A stretch of DNA of 64,000 bases from Brevibacterium sp. RIT 803 (GCF_016892625.1 NZ_JAFEMW010000004.1:372001-436000), one strand, 5' to 3'. Shown: positions 17,027 through 26,995, counted from the first letter of the stretch. A program made the numbers and translations. The notes: a model not told the origin generated them from the letters alone.

Positions 17027-20000
17027 TTGTTGCACACAGACTCCGATCTTGATCAGCTCACCAGTCGCTCAATCGACACCGTTCGCAAATGGCTGCGCGT
17101 GGCAACGAGCAAGACCACGGCGAAGAACCCTGCCGCCGAACGCCTCTCGGCAGTGCTCTCCGACCCCAACGGACTCGACTTCACCGTCGGATTCGTCGAT
17201 AGGGTCGTGCGCACCGATGATGTGCACGCCGCCGCCGATGCCCTGACCGAGGTCGGCAAACTCGCGCCCGAGACGATGTCTGCCCTCGACCGCGCCCAGA
17301 TCACGACCGGTGCCGCTCTGGCTCGGGTTCTGCCGCAGGTCGTCGTTCCGGCAGCCCGCACCCGCCTGCGTCAGATGGTCGGGCACATGGTCGTCGATGC
17401 CCGCGACAAGCAGTTCGGCAAGACAGTGGCCGCACTGACCGCAGACGGTCACCGACTCAACATCAACCTCCTCGGCGAAGCCGTCCTCGGTGATGGCGAA
17501 GCCGATCACCACCTCGAGGAGACCCACCGACTCCTGGCCCGTGAAGACGTCGACTACGTCTCCGTCAAGGTCTCCTCTGTCGCTTCTCAGATCTCCATGT
17601 GGGCCTTCGACGAGACCGTCGACTACGTAGTCGAACGCCTCCGACCGCTCTACCAGCAGGCGGCGAAGGCACCGACCGGATCCAAGTTCGTCAACCTGGA
17701 CATGGAGGAGTACCGGGATCTCGAACTCACGATCGCGGTCTTCACCCGCCTGCTCTCCGAACCCGAGTTCAAGAACCTCGAGGCCGGAATCGTCATCCAG
17801 GGCTACCAGCCCGATGCACTGGGTGCCGTGCAGCGCCTGAGCGAATTCGCCAACGAGCGTGTCGCCGACGGCGGGGTCGGAATCAAGGTACGCCTCGTCA
17901 AGGGCGCGAACCTGGCGATGGAGACCGTTCACGCGGAGATCGCCGGCTGGCCGGCGACAACATGCGATTCGAAGCAGTCCACCGACGCGAACTACAAGCG
18001 CGTCCTCCATTGGCTCTTCACTCCCGAACGGATGAAGGGGCTGCGCATCGGCGTGGCAGGTCACAACCTCTTCGATATCGCCTTCGCCCACCACCTCTCG
18101 CTCGACCGCGAGGTCACCGACCGTGTGGAATTCGAGATGCTGCAGGGCATGGCCTCGGAACAGGCCGCCGCGGTGACCGAGGACGTCGGAGACCTCCTCC
18201 TCTATGTCCCGGCTGTGCATCCGAAGGAATTCGACGTCGCAATCTCCTACCTTGTGCGCAGACTCGAGGAGAACTCTTCTCACGAGAACTTCATGTCAGG
18301 CATCTTCGACCTGGCCAACGGCAACGAGGTCTTCGTCCGGGAGGCCGACCGCTTCCAGGACTCCGTCAAACAGCTCGAGGAGATCCTCGCTGCCGATGGC
18401 GAGACTGCGCCCAGGCCGAACCGAATCCAGGATCGCTCGACCGAACGCGACGTTTCCGGGGGTGTCCCGACTGAGTTCGTCAATGAACCGGATACCGATC
18501 CCTCGCTGCCGGCGAACCAGAAGTGGGCCAAGGAGATCATCGCCGAGGCGACCGCCCCCGGATATCTCGACGACCGTCCGAAGACGCCGAAGGTCGACTC
18601 GGCCGCGAAGCTCGATGAGATGATCGCCGATGGCCGCGAGGCTGCCAAGGCCTGGCGTGCGCTGGGTGCCGCCGGTCGTGGAGAGATCCTCCACCGGGCC
18701 GCCGAAGTGGTCGCCGCCCGCCGTGGTGAGTTCATCGCCGTCGAGGCCGCCGAGGTCGGGAAGATGCCGTCTCAGTCCGACCCGGAGATCTCCGAAGCCA
18801 TCGACTTCATCCGCTACTACGCACTCAATGCCGCAGAGCTGGGCAGCCTCGAAGGAGCGAACTTCGTCCCTGATGAGATGGTCGTCGTGACTCCGCCGTG
18901 GAACTTCCCCATCGCCATTCCCACCGGCGGCACCGTGGCTGCGTTGGCGGCCGGTTCGGCCGTCATCCACAAACCGTCGAAGCCCACACCTCAGTGTTCG
19001 GCCCTCATCATCGATTGCCTGTGGGAAGCCGGCGTCCCGAAGGACGTGCTGCAGCTGTGCACACCGTCCGACCGGGATCTCAGCCGTCATCTCGTCGCCC
19101 ACCCGGATGTCGACCGTGTCATCCTCACCGGTGCCTCCGAAACGGCGGCCCTGTTCAAGTCCTTCCGTCCTGACCTGCACGTCAACGCGGAGACTTCGGG
19201 CAAGAACGCACTGCTCATCACTCCGGCGGCCGACCGCGATCTGGCCGTGGCCGATCTCGTGTATTCCGCCTTCGGCCATGCCGGTCAGAAGTGCTCGGCC
19301 GCCTCGTTGGGCATCATGGTCGGCTCGACCTACGACTCCGAGCGCTACCGCAAGCAGCTCATCGATGCTGCTTCCTCGATGGTCGTCGACTGGCCGGCGA
19401 ACATGTCAGCGACGATGGGACCGCTGACCGAGGATCCCTCCGACAAGCTCGAACGAGCTCTGACCTCCCTCGAACCGGGTGAGTCCTGGCTGCTCGAGCC
19501 CAAGCAGCTCGATGACACCGGTCGGCTGTGGAGCCCGGGAATCAAGGACGGCGTCAAGCCTGGATCCTTCTTCCACCTCACCGAGGTGTTCGGTCCGGTG
19601 CTCGGTCTCATGCACGCCCGCGACCTCGACGAGGCCATCGAGTTCCAGAATGATGTGGACTTCGGCCTCACCGGCGGCATCCACTCCCTCGACCCCGAGG
19701 AGGTGCGCACCTGGCTCGACCGTGTGCAGGTCGGCAACGCCTACGTCAACCGCGGCATCACCGGAGCGATCGTGCGGCGCCAGTCCTTCGGCGGCTGGAA
19801 GCAGTCCTCCGTCGGGCTCGGTTCGAAGGCCGGTGGCCCGAACTACCTCATGCTCTTCGGCCACTACACCGACGATCCCTCCACTCTGCCGGGCGCCACT
19901 GACGCAAGTCAGAGCCTCGAGCTGGCCAAGGCTGACGATGAGCGTTGGCTGGCACGCGAATTCGGAGCGGCAAAGGATCACACGGGCCTGAAGTCAGAAG

Positions 20001-20461
20001 CCAACATCTTCCGCTACCGGCCCCGCCCTGTCACACTGCGAGTGACCTCGACGTCGTCGCTGTTCGACCTGGAGAGGTCTTTGCACGCAGCGAAGTGCGT
20101 CGGGTCGACCGTGCAGCTGTCCGTCGCCGAGGAGGTGGCCTCCGAGGTGAAGATCGCCGCCACGAACGCGGGTGTCGCAGCTCGGACCGAGTCCGCAGCG
20201 ACGTTCGCGAATATGGTCGGCGAAGGACGCTACGACGACTCCGTCGGTGCCCGCATCCGCGTGCTCGGACCGCAGGAACCTGAGCTGCTGGCTGCCACAG
20301 CACCACGTCCGGAGGTTGCGGTCATCGATGAGCCTGTGACCTCCTCGGCGCGGGTGGAGATGCGGTACTACGTGCAGGAGCAGGCAGTGTCGATGACCCT
20401 GCACCGTTTCGGCAATCCCAGCCGTGACTTCCACGAGCTGGCGGCCGAGCTCAAGGCCTGA
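17027..20461 (+). CDS. putA: Bifunctional proline dehydrogenase / P5C dehydrogenase
   Basis: Oxidises proline to glutamate in two steps. It is about 1144 residues. The FAD-binding PRODH barrel covers about 60-470 (VSVKVSSVASQ, IVIQGYQPDAL, RLVKGANLAMET, AGHNLFDIAFAHHL, EMLQGMASEQ). The ALDH-type P5C dehydrogenase covers about 520-980, with PPWNFPIAIP, ETSGKNAL and the catalytic Cys near 756 in GHAGQKCSA. A C-terminal domain of about 150 residues follows. The Escherichia coli-type DNA-binding N-terminus is absent, so regulation must be external, probably by the divergent regulator. I choose the TTG at 17027 because AAAAGGA lies 8 nt upstream; an ATG at 16871 lacks a ribosome-binding site and would add a low-complexity stretch. 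Confidence 0.93.
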   Translation: MLHTDSDLDQLTSRSIDTVRKWLRVATSKTTAKNPAAERLSAVLSDPNGLDFTVGFVDRVVRTDDVHAAADALTEVGKLAPETMSALDRAQITTGAALARVLPQVVVPAARTRLRQMVGHMVVDARDKQFGKTVAALTADGHRLNINLLGEAVLGDGEADHHLEETHRLLAREDVDYVSVKVSSVASQISMWAFDETVDYVVERLRPLYQQAAKAPTGSKFVNLDMEEYRDLELTIAVFTRLLSEPEFKNLEAGIVIQGYQPDALGAVQRLSEFANERVADGGVGIKVRLVKGANLAMETVHAEIAGWPATTCDSKQSTDANYKRVLHWLFTPERMKGLRIGVAGHNLFDIAFAHHLSLDREVTDRVEFEMLQGMASEQAAAVTEDVGDLLLYVPAVHPKEFDVAISYLVRRLEENSSHENFMSGIFDLANGNEVFVREADRFQDSVKQLEEILAADGETAPRPNRIQDRSTERDVSGGVPTEFVNEPDTDPSLPANQKWAKEIIAEATAPGYLDDRPKTPKVDSAAKLDEMIADGREAAKAWRALGAAGRGEILHRAAEVVAARRGEFIAVEAAEVGKMPSQSDPEISEAIDFIRYYALNAAELGSLEGANFVPDEMVVVTPPWNFPIAIPTGGTVAALAAGSAVIHKPSKPTPQCSALIIDCLWEAGVPKDVLQLCTPSDRDLSRHLVAHPDVDRVILTGASETAALFKSFRPDLHVNAETSGKNALLITPAADRDLAVADLVYSAFGHAGQKCSAASLGIMVGSTYDSERYRKQLIDAASSMVVDWPANMSATMGPLTEDPSDKLERALTSLEPGESWLLEPKQLDDTGRLWSPGIKDGVKPGSFFHLTEVFGPVLGLMHARDLDEAIEFQNDVDFGLTGGIHSLDPEEVRTWLDRVQVGNAYVNRGITGAIVRRQSFGGWKQSSVGLGSKAGGPNYLMLFGHYTDDPSTLPGATDASQSLELAKADDERWLAREFGAAKDHTGLKSEANIFRYRPRPVTLRVTSTSSLFDLERSLHAAKCVGSTVQLSVAEEVASEVKIAATNAGVAARTESAATFANMVGEGRYDDSVGARIRVLGPQEPELLAATAPRPEVAVIDEPVTSSARVEMRYYVQEQAVSMTLHRFGNPSRDFHELAAELKA

Positions 20462-20479
20462 GCCCCTCGGGTGCGTGAT

Positions 20480-20513
20480 CTGGTCGGGTGCCTGAGCTCA
20501 GGTGCCCGACCAG
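20480..20513. terminator. Bidirectional terminator overlapping the convergent stop codon
   Basis: CTGGTCGGG (20480-20488) and CCCGACCAG (20505-20513) form a perfect 9-bp stem, and the inside CCTGAGCTCAGG is itself a perfect palindrome. The stop codon of the minus-strand monooxygenase (20498-20500) lies within the hairpin, so the signal serves putA and its convergent neighbour. Confidence 0.75.
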
Positions 20514-21679
20514 GCGGGAAGCTCGATCGGGTCCCGCAGGCTGCGCCCCATGGCGAGGTTCGCAACGGGCGGCAGACCCATGAGCCTCATCAGTGTGTTT
20601 CGCAGCATGAGGCGTAGGCGATTCGGCGGGGCGAACGCCGTGCCGAGGCCCTTGGCCGCGTCCTGTTTGCTGCGCAGCATCGGCATCAGCCGGCGTTCAT
20701 AAGCAGCGAAGGCTCGGCGATGGTCCTCAGGTGTGGCAGCCAGTTCGGCAGCCAGAACATAGGCCTCGACCATCGCCAGCGCCGATCCCTGACCGGCGAG
20801 CAATGACGGGCTCGCCGCCGCATCACCGATCAGTGCGACCCTGCCGCTGGTCCACGAGGGCATCCGGATCTGGTTCGCCCGGTCAAGGTAGAGTGTCCGT
20901 GCTCGCGGCAGCTCGTCGAGGATCGTTGGGATCTCCCACCCTGCATCGGCCAGGCTCGTGCGCAGCAGCTCCTGCTGGGCCCCGACGTCATCGGTGGGGA
21001 CAGGACCATGGTGGCCGAAGGTGAGCATGAACATCGTCAGGTCCTCGCGCAGAGCGACACGGATCGCTTGGAACCCGACTTCGGCATGCATGAGCGCGAC
21101 GTGTTCATCGCGTGGGCGGTAGCCGACGACATCGAACGCAGCGACGGCGATCCCCAGATCGCGCTCGAACAGGGACTCGTGTCCGAAGGCCAGCTCACGG
21201 ACGCGAGAGTGCAGCCCGTCGGCACCCACGACGAGGTCGAATTCGCGCGGGGCGCCATGGTCGAATTCGACGCCGATGCTCTGTTCCCCATCGGTGAGTC
21301 GGGCGACGGTATCACCGAAGATCGTCTCGACTCCGTCGTCGAGGCTGTCGTATATCGCGGCGGCGAGGTCTGCTCGAAGGATGCTGACATATCGGCCGCC
21401 TGCTCCCGCGACGAGGCTTTGGGGATCAAGAGACGCGATCCGGTGTCCGTCTCCTGCGACGTCGCGGGCCTCTATGAGCTCGTATCCGTCTCGGCGCAGC
21501 CTGGGGACGAGGCCCATCCGCTCCGCCACGTCGAATCCGGTGCCCCAGAAGTCGATCAGGTATCCACCGCGGCGCAGTCCATGTGAGCGCTCGAGGAGAG
21601 TGGGCTCATGCCCCGCTCGCTGCAGCCAATGGGCCAGCGTGGAGCCAGCGATTCCGGCACCGACGATCAGCACACGCAT
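20498..21679 (-). CDS. FAD-dependent monooxygenase, TetX/UbiH-like
   Basis: A 393-residue group A flavoprotein. It has the N-terminal dinucleotide motif VGAGIAGSTLAHWLQRAG, the VVGADGLHSRVRE motif (DG box) near 160-170, and GRVALIGDAAASPSLLAGQG near 285-305. Substrate and product are unknown; relatives hydroxylate polyketides, tetracyclines or small aromatics. The ATG at 21679 is preferred because GGGAGG lies 6 nt upstream, in contrast to the ATG 33 nt further out. It is convergent with putA and shares its terminator. There is no pathway context. Confidence 0.75.
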   Translation of the reverse strand: MRVLIVGAGIAGSTLAHWLQRAGHEPTLLERSHGLRRGGYLIDFWGTGFDVAERMGLVPRLRRDGYELIEARDVAGDGHRIASLDPQSLVAGAGGRYVSILRADLAAAIYDSLDDGVETIFGDTVARLTDGEQSIGVEFDHGAPREFDLVVGADGLHSRVRELAFGHESLFERDLGIAVAAFDVVGYRPRDEHVALMHAEVGFQAIRVALREDLTMFMLTFGHHGPVPTDDVGAQQELLRTSLADAGWEIPTILDELPRARTLYLDRANQIRMPSWTSGRVALIGDAAASPSLLAGQGSALAMVEAYVLAAELAATPEDHRRAFAAYERRLMPMLRSKQDAAKGLGTAFAPPNRLRLMLRNTLMRLMGLPPVANLAMGRSLRDPIELPAWSGT

Positions 21680-21867
21680 CTTCTGCCTCCCTGCAGATCG
21701 ATGGTTTGCCATCAGTCTAGATCTTTCAGCGTCAGTGCCAGTGAGACATAGTACAGTCAGTTCACACCGTATTCACAAGATCGTCACCGATGACGCCTCG
21801 TCAACGGATAGTGTGCATGCGTCTGCGCCGTCGTCGACTCCGGTGCACAAAACTCCGAAAGGCTCCC

Positions 21868-24522
21868 ATGACAGTCTCCAAGACGGCCTCATCGTGCGCG
21901 GCGCTCAGCCTCGTCGCGGCGATCGGCCTCACCTTACCGGCGACGCCGGCAACCGCCGCCGAGGATCCGCACATCAGCGAGATCGGGTACGTGCTCGACA
22001 CCGACTTCATTGAGATCGCAGCCGAGCCGGGCACCGACGTCTCCGGATGGACGTTCGGGTCCGTGACTCGCGGCGGAAGCGTTCAGGCCGAGGAGAATCT
22101 CGCCACCGTTCCCGCTGGCACCACCGTCGGCGACAGCGGAGCGCTGGCCGTCGAAGTGTCGATCACGAACTCCGTGAACTCCGGGACCGCCGCCGACGGC
22201 AGCTATGGCTCCTCGGCCTTCATCATCGATGATGAAGGCATGCTCGTGGACTTCGATCAGGTCGGCGGAGTCGTCGACGGCAAGGGAGTCACGGGCAAGG
22301 CGAATACGAACACTCCCGAGGCTGTTGTCGGCAAGGATGCCGAACCCACGGGTGCCACCGCCACGGGCGGACAGTCGATCCAACTCATCGACGGCATTTG
22401 GAACTCTGCGGCCCCGACCCCCGACGCACTTCCCGGCGACGATGGCGGCGGAGATGATCCGGCCCCTGAGGACGTCACGCCCATCGCCGACATTCAGGGC
22501 ACCGGCGAGGAGAGTCCCCTGGCAGGCACAACTGTCAAGACTCAGGGAGTCGTCACAGCGTCGTACCCCACCGGTGGGCTGAACGGCTACTACGTGCAGA
22601 CGCCGGGCACCGGCGGAGCCGAGGACGAGACTCCCGGAGCCTCGGACGGTGTCTTCGTGTACTCCCCCGACTCGGTTGACGATGTCAGCATCGGTGATCA
22701 CCTCGAACTCACCGGCGCAGTCTCCGAACGCTACGGTCAGACCCAGATCTCCGTCAGCAGCGATGGAGTCGCGGCCCTGGATGAACCCGCCGAGGTGGTC
22801 AAGCCCGTCGAAGACGCGTTCCCCACCGTCGCTGCCGCACGTGAGGCGCTCGAGGGAATGCTCCTGCAGCCCAGCGGTAAGATGACCGTGGCCGACAACT
22901 ACAACACCAACACCTACGGCGAGGTCGTATTGGCCACCGGTGAGGGCACGCTCCCTCAGCCCACCGACGTCGCCCGCCCGGGCAGCGATGAGGCCAGGGC
23001 CATCGAGGCCGACAACCTCGAGCGTGAGGTCGTCCTCGACGACGGCGCGACCGTCAACTACCTGCAGAACGACAAAGACGTTCCTCTGCCCTACGTCTCA
23101 AACGACGCCCCTGTGCGTGTCGGTGCGAGCGCCACGATGACCTCTCCGGTGGTGCTGGGCTTCGACCATGAGAAGTGGCGCTTCCAGCCCACGACGCGTC
23201 TGACCGGGGACAACGCCGAAGCAATTCAGCCAGCGAGTTTCTCGGACACGCGTACAGAGGCTCCGGAAGCTGTCGGCGGACAGATCAGTATGGCCAGCTT
23301 CAACGTTCTCAACTACTTCACGACGACTGGCGATCAGCTCTCCGGCTGTGACTACTATTCCGATCGCGAGGGCAACCCGATCACGGTTCGCGGCGGTTGC
23401 GATGCTCGCGGTGCTGCCAACGCGCAGAGCCTCAAGCGGCAGGAGACGAAGATCGTCTCGGCCATCAACAAGCTCGACACCTCGGTGGTCTCTCTCATGG
23501 AGATCGAGAACTCCGCCGCGTTCGACAAGGACCGCGATGATGCTCTCGCGACGCTGGTCGAACGCCTCAACGAGGCCGCCGGCACCGAGAAGTGGGATTT
23601 CGTTCCCTCCCCCGACGACGTTCCCGCAGATGAGGATGTCATCCGCACGGCCCTGATCTATCAGCCCGCCGAGGTGGCCCCGCAGAACGATTCGACGATC
23701 CTTGACGATGAGGCCGCGTTCTCGAACGCGCGCGAACCCCTCTCGCAGGCATTCGCGCCGAAGGACGAGTCAGGCGAAACTGACACGGACAAGACCTTCG
23801 TGACGATCTCGAACCACTTCAAGTCCAAAGGTTCGGGCTCAGGTCCGGGCAATGAGGACAGCGGCGACGGTCAGGGTGCCTCGAATGCTGACCGTGTGAA
23901 GCAGGCGACGTCGCTCGTGGACTTCGCCGGTCAGCAGCAGGAGGCAGCGGATTCCGACCTCGTCTACCTGCTCGGCGACTTCAACGCCTACACGCAGGAA
24001 GACCCGATGCAGGTCTTCTACGAAGCAGGGTTCAAGGATGTCGCGTCCGAGATGACGGCCAAGTCGACCTACGTGTTCAAGTCCCGCACCGGCAGCCTCG
24101 ACCATGTGCTGGCACTGGACTCTTCGGGCTCAACGGGCACTGACGCCGCCGACCAGGCGGCGGCTCCCGGCGCACAGGCGGATCTGCCCTCGAGTGCCTT
24201 CGATGCGATCACCGGTGCCGATGTCTGGAACATCAACTCCGTCGAGGCCCTTGCACTCGAATACAGCCGCTTCAATTACAACATCAGCGATTTCTACGCC
24301 CCGGATCCGTTCCGTGCCTCGGACCACGATCCTGTGGTCGTCGGGCTCTTCGGGCCCGACGATGAGGACGGCGATGAGGACGGCAACCACAACGCCGGAA
24401 AGAACGGCGCCGCCAACGGCAACCACAATGCCGGGAAGAACGGCGGCAAGAATGCTGGCAAGAACGGCACTGCCAAAGGCAACCACAATGCCGGGAAGAA
24501 CGGCATAGACAAGGGCTTCTGA
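21868..24522 (+). CDS. Secreted ExeM/NucH-family extracellular endonuclease
   Basis: An 884-residue exported nuclease. The signal peptide is at residues 1-29 (cleavage near ATPATAA-ED). A lamin-tail-like beta domain follows (HISEIGYVLDTDFIEI), then a nuclease-associated OB-like domain (TPIADIQGTGEESPLAG). The endonuclease/exonuclease/phosphatase domain has QISMASFNVLNYF, SLMEIENSAAF, FVTISNHFKSKGSG, YLLGDFNAYTQEDP, SRTGSLDHVLAL and the final RASDHDPVVVG, which is the full set of metal and catalytic motifs. It would degrade external DNA for nutrients or loosen biofilm. The ATG at 21868 has GAAAGG upstream. The C-terminus is an Asn/Gly/Lys repeat tail rather than an LPXTG or GlyGly-CTERM anchor. 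Confidence 0.88.
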   Translation: MTVSKTASSCAALSLVAAIGLTLPATPATAAEDPHISEIGYVLDTDFIEIAAEPGTDVSGWTFGSVTRGGSVQAEENLATVPAGTTVGDSGALAVEVSITNSVNSGTAADGSYGSSAFIIDDEGMLVDFDQVGGVVDGKGVTGKANTNTPEAVVGKDAEPTGATATGGQSIQLIDGIWNSAAPTPDALPGDDGGGDDPAPEDVTPIADIQGTGEESPLAGTTVKTQGVVTASYPTGGLNGYYVQTPGTGGAEDETPGASDGVFVYSPDSVDDVSIGDHLELTGAVSERYGQTQISVSSDGVAALDEPAEVVKPVEDAFPTVAAAREALEGMLLQPSGKMTVADNYNTNTYGEVVLATGEGTLPQPTDVARPGSDEARAIEADNLEREVVLDDGATVNYLQNDKDVPLPYVSNDAPVRVGASATMTSPVVLGFDHEKWRFQPTTRLTGDNAEAIQPASFSDTRTEAPEAVGGQISMASFNVLNYFTTTGDQLSGCDYYSDREGNPITVRGGCDARGAANAQSLKRQETKIVSAINKLDTSVVSLMEIENSAAFDKDRDDALATLVERLNEAAGTEKWDFVPSPDDVPADEDVIRTALIYQPAEVAPQNDSTILDDEAAFSNAREPLSQAFAPKDESGETDTDKTFVTISNHFKSKGSGSGPGNEDSGDGQGASNADRVKQATSLVDFAGQQQEAADSDLVYLLGDFNAYTQEDPMQVFYEAGFKDVASEMTAKSTYVFKSRTGSLDHVLALDSSGSTGTDAADQAAAPGAQADLPSSAFDAITGADVWNINSVEALALEYSRFNYNISDFYAPDPFRASDHDPVVVGLFGPDDEDGDEDGNHNAGKNGAANGNHNAGKNGGKNAGKNGTAKGNHNAGKNGIDKGF
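24382..24504 (+). repeat. NHNAGKNG repeat tail in the nuclease gene
   Basis: Three near-identical 27-nt units (24382-24408, 24418-24444, 24478-24504) encode GNHNAGKNG, separated by shorter degenerate Asn/Gly/Lys units. The basic, flexible tail may bind DNA or wall polymers; this is inference. Confidence 0.7.
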
Positions 24523-24542
24523 GCGCCCAGGCCCGCACGGAT

Positions 24543-25709
24543 TCAGACCGTGACGGCGACCTTCCCGACCATGAGCACCCGGGCGGTGCGGAACAGGGAG
24601 GTCGCAGTCACGGTCTTCTGCTTGTCATCCCAGACGGCGGAGGCGGTGACAACACCCGAAGGTGTGCCGAGGCGGACCTCGGGGCCGGGCACCGAACACT
24701 CAGAACGGGTGATGATGGAGTCGACGATGGTGCCGGGGATCTGCGCGGCCGCGGCCAGACACATTGCTCCGGTACCCGGTACAGCCTTGTGGGTCTGCCC
24801 CATCGAGATCATACGGACGACGACATCGGAATCTCTCGCATCCAAGGTGGTGCCGTCGAGAAGGGTCGTCGGCTTCTGTGAGCTCACGACCGCGATCTTG
24901 GGTACAACCTGCGGAGCTGTCTCCGGAGTCTCGCACAAGCCCATTCGCACGGCCGCTTTGCGTCTCAGTTCCTCGATCATCAACCTCGTGGGAGCTTCGG
25001 CGTCGATGGACTCCGGAGACTCATCGCCGTTGAGACCGATCGCTTCTGCGGGCACGATGACGACGGGCAGCGCCGCATCGACCATGGAGACGTCGACCAA
25101 GCGACCGTCGATGTCGATCGATTCCGACGGCGCTCCCGTGGGCAGAATCCCCGAGGTGCGGCTGCCTGCGGGATCGGGGTAGATGAGTTCGATCGGTGCT
25201 CCGGTGCCGCTGACACCGGTGAGTTCGAAGTCTCCCGCGACCGCAGCCTGTCCATCGACGACGGTGAGGCCGACGTCGACGAGCTTGCCCGTGTTCGTGT
25301 TGTGGAGACGAAAGACGTGCCACCCGTCGGCCGCGGAGATGATCTCGGCCAGCAGGGCGAAGGGCACGACACCGGAGGACAGATTTCCGCAGTTGCCGGA
25401 ATAGTCCACGACCGCCTCGGCGACATCGACCTGACCGAAGGTGTAGTCGAGGTCGACACCTGTCCGCATCGACGCGGACACCACCATCACCTTCGACAAT
25501 GACGATATTCCACCACCCATGCCATCAAGCTGACGGCCGAAGGCGTCCGGGGAGCCGAGTGCGGAACAGAAGATCGCATCCCATGCCGAGGTGTCGCCGG
25601 CGGCTCCCGGGGCTGGCACCGTGTCCAGCTCGGGCAGGGAATCGGCACGGAAGTAGAGTCCTTTGCTCGTGCCTCCACGGACGAACGCGGCATCGATCCA
25701 GTCGGTCAT
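24543..25709 (-). CDS. PrpF-family isomerase (methylaconitate / oxalomesaconate type)
   Basis: A 388-residue protein of the PrpF family, which has the diaminopimelate-epimerase fold in two similar halves. Conserved parts are FVRGGTSKGLYF at the start, GGGISSLSKV, DYSGNCGNLSSGV (catalytic Cys region) and PGTGAMCLAAAA. Family members move C=C bonds in tricarboxylates: 2-methylaconitate (propionate use) or 4-oxalomesaconate (gallate/protocatechuate routes). No prpC or acnD lies nearby. The 26-nt gap behind an aromatic-acid transporter favours a role in aromatic degradation. The ATG at 25709 is preferred; a GTG at 25739 would overlap the transporter stop as GTGA. Confidence 0.8.
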   Translation of the reverse strand: MTDWIDAAFVRGGTSKGLYFRADSLPELDTVPAPGAAGDTSAWDAIFCSALGSPDAFGRQLDGMGGGISSLSKVMVVSASMRTGVDLDYTFGQVDVAEAVVDYSGNCGNLSSGVVPFALLAEIISAADGWHVFRLHNTNTGKLVDVGLTVVDGQAAVAGDFELTGVSGTGAPIELIYPDPAGSRTSGILPTGAPSESIDIDGRLVDVSMVDAALPVVIVPAEAIGLNGDESPESIDAEAPTRLMIEELRRKAAVRMGLCETPETAPQVVPKIAVVSSQKPTTLLDGTTLDARDSDVVVRMISMGQTHKAVPGTGAMCLAAAAQIPGTIVDSIITRSECSVPGPEVRLGTPSGVVTASAVWDDKQKTVTATSLFRTARVLMVGKVAVTV

Positions 25710-25735
25710 AGACCTAAGATTACGACACCTGCGAA

Positions 25736-26995
25736 TCACCGTCCGGCTGCATCAACAGCCTTCGGAACGATGACCATCGCGGCGAAACCGAGTACGGCGA
25801 CGACAGCGAAGAGATAGAAGCCCCACGGATAGGCAATGCCTGCCGTGACGAGGGTGCCGGTGATGAACGGTCCGACGATGGCTCCGATGCGGCCGACTGC
25901 CGAGGCCATGCCCAGCGCCGTTCCGCGTGCGGTGGGTGGGTAGATCGCTGAGACGAAGGCGTAGACGAGGACCTGGGCGGAGAAGACGAAGACACCGGTG
26001 ATGAAGACGGCGATGTTGAGCAGGATCTGACTCGTCATCGGGATGCTCAGTGCCGCGAGGAACACGGCTGCCAGGAGGAACCACATGAGCACGATCGGTT
26101 TGGTGCCGTGCTTGTCCGCCAGCCAGCCGGCGATGACGAGTCCGACGACGGCACCGAGGTTGAGCACGAAGAGCATGACGAGGGAGTCGGAGACCTCGTA
26201 GCCCGCATCGGCCATGATCTTCGGCAGCCAGGTGTTGAGTCCGTAGACGAGCAGCAGACCCATGAAGCTGGCGGCCCAGACGCCGATCGTGACCAGTTTG
26301 AACCTGCCGACGAACAAACCGGCCATGCCGGTCTTCGGGGCCACGCCGGTGGATTGCGCAGGTGCCTGCTTCGCCGCCTGAGCCTCGACGAACTCCTGAG
26401 ATTCCGGCAGCTTCCACCACAGCAGCGGGACGAGGACGAGTCCGGCGACGCCGCCGGCGATGAAGAGCAGGTGCCAGTTGTGCGAGTAGAAGACGGCGAG
26501 CAGCGAGATCGCCACGGCACCGGCGTGGTAGCCGGTCATCGTCAGGGTCGTCGCTTTGCCGGTCTTGCCAGATTTGTTGTGCTCGCTGATGTAGGCGAGG
26601 CAGCCGGGCATCACTGCACCCAGGGCAAGTCCGGCGATGAACCGGAAGGTGGTGAACAGGGCGACGTTCGGGGAGAACGCGACGAGAATCGTAAAGACGG
26701 AGAAGACGAGCACGCAGAAGATGATCGTGTAGCGGCGTCCGAAGCGGTCGGCGATCGGTCCCACCGCCGCAGCACCGAGGCCCACTCCCACCAGGCTCAA
26801 GGTCGCGACGAGGGTCGCGGCCTCGGCGGTGAAGCCGATGGCGTTGGTCGCCAGAAGTTCGGGGATCACGGCTCCCAGCACCACGAGGTCGAAGCCTTCG
26901 AGTGCGACGGCCAGCCAGCACAGGATCGCCGGCCAGCGGGTATCGCCGGCGCGGGCGGTGTTGGCAGTGCCAGGGGCTGCGGCAGGTGTGGACAT
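25736..26995 (-). CDS. Aromatic acid:H+ symporter (AAHS family MFS, PcaK-like)
   Basis: A 419-residue, 12-helix carrier. The signature of the aromatic acid:H+ symporter family is clear: EGFDLVVLGAVIPEL in helix 1 with its acidic residue, GPIADRFGRR after helix 2 and GWLADKHGTK after helix 8. PcaK, BenK and related proteins of this family import 4-hydroxybenzoate, protocatechuate, benzoate or gentisate. It is transcribed with the PrpF-family gene and lies next to the benzaldehyde-type dehydrogenase gene at 27045-28508, also on the minus strand. Confidence 0.86.
   Translation of the reverse strand: MSTPAAAPGTANTARAGDTRWPAILCWLAVALEGFDLVVLGAVIPELLATNAIGFTAEAATLVATLSLVGVGLGAAAVGPIADRFGRRYTIIFCVLVFSVFTILVAFSPNVALFTTFRFIAGLALGAVMPGCLAYISEHNKSGKTGKATTLTMTGYHAGAVAISLLAVFYSHNWHLLFIAGGVAGLVLVPLLWWKLPESQEFVEAQAAKQAPAQSTGVAPKTGMAGLFVGRFKLVTIGVWAASFMGLLLVYGLNTWLPKIMADAGYEVSDSLVMLFVLNLGAVVGLVIAGWLADKHGTKPIVLMWFLLAAVFLAALSIPMTSQILLNIAVFITGVFVFSAQVLVYAFVSAIYPPTARGTALGMASAVGRIGAIVGPFITGTLVTAGIAYPWGFYLFAVVAVLGFAAMVIVPKAVDAAGR

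Noticed and set aside
24382-24504. Repeat array as a possible CRISPR
   Set aside because: The repeats are in frame, encode NHNAGKNG and have no unique spacers of constant length.
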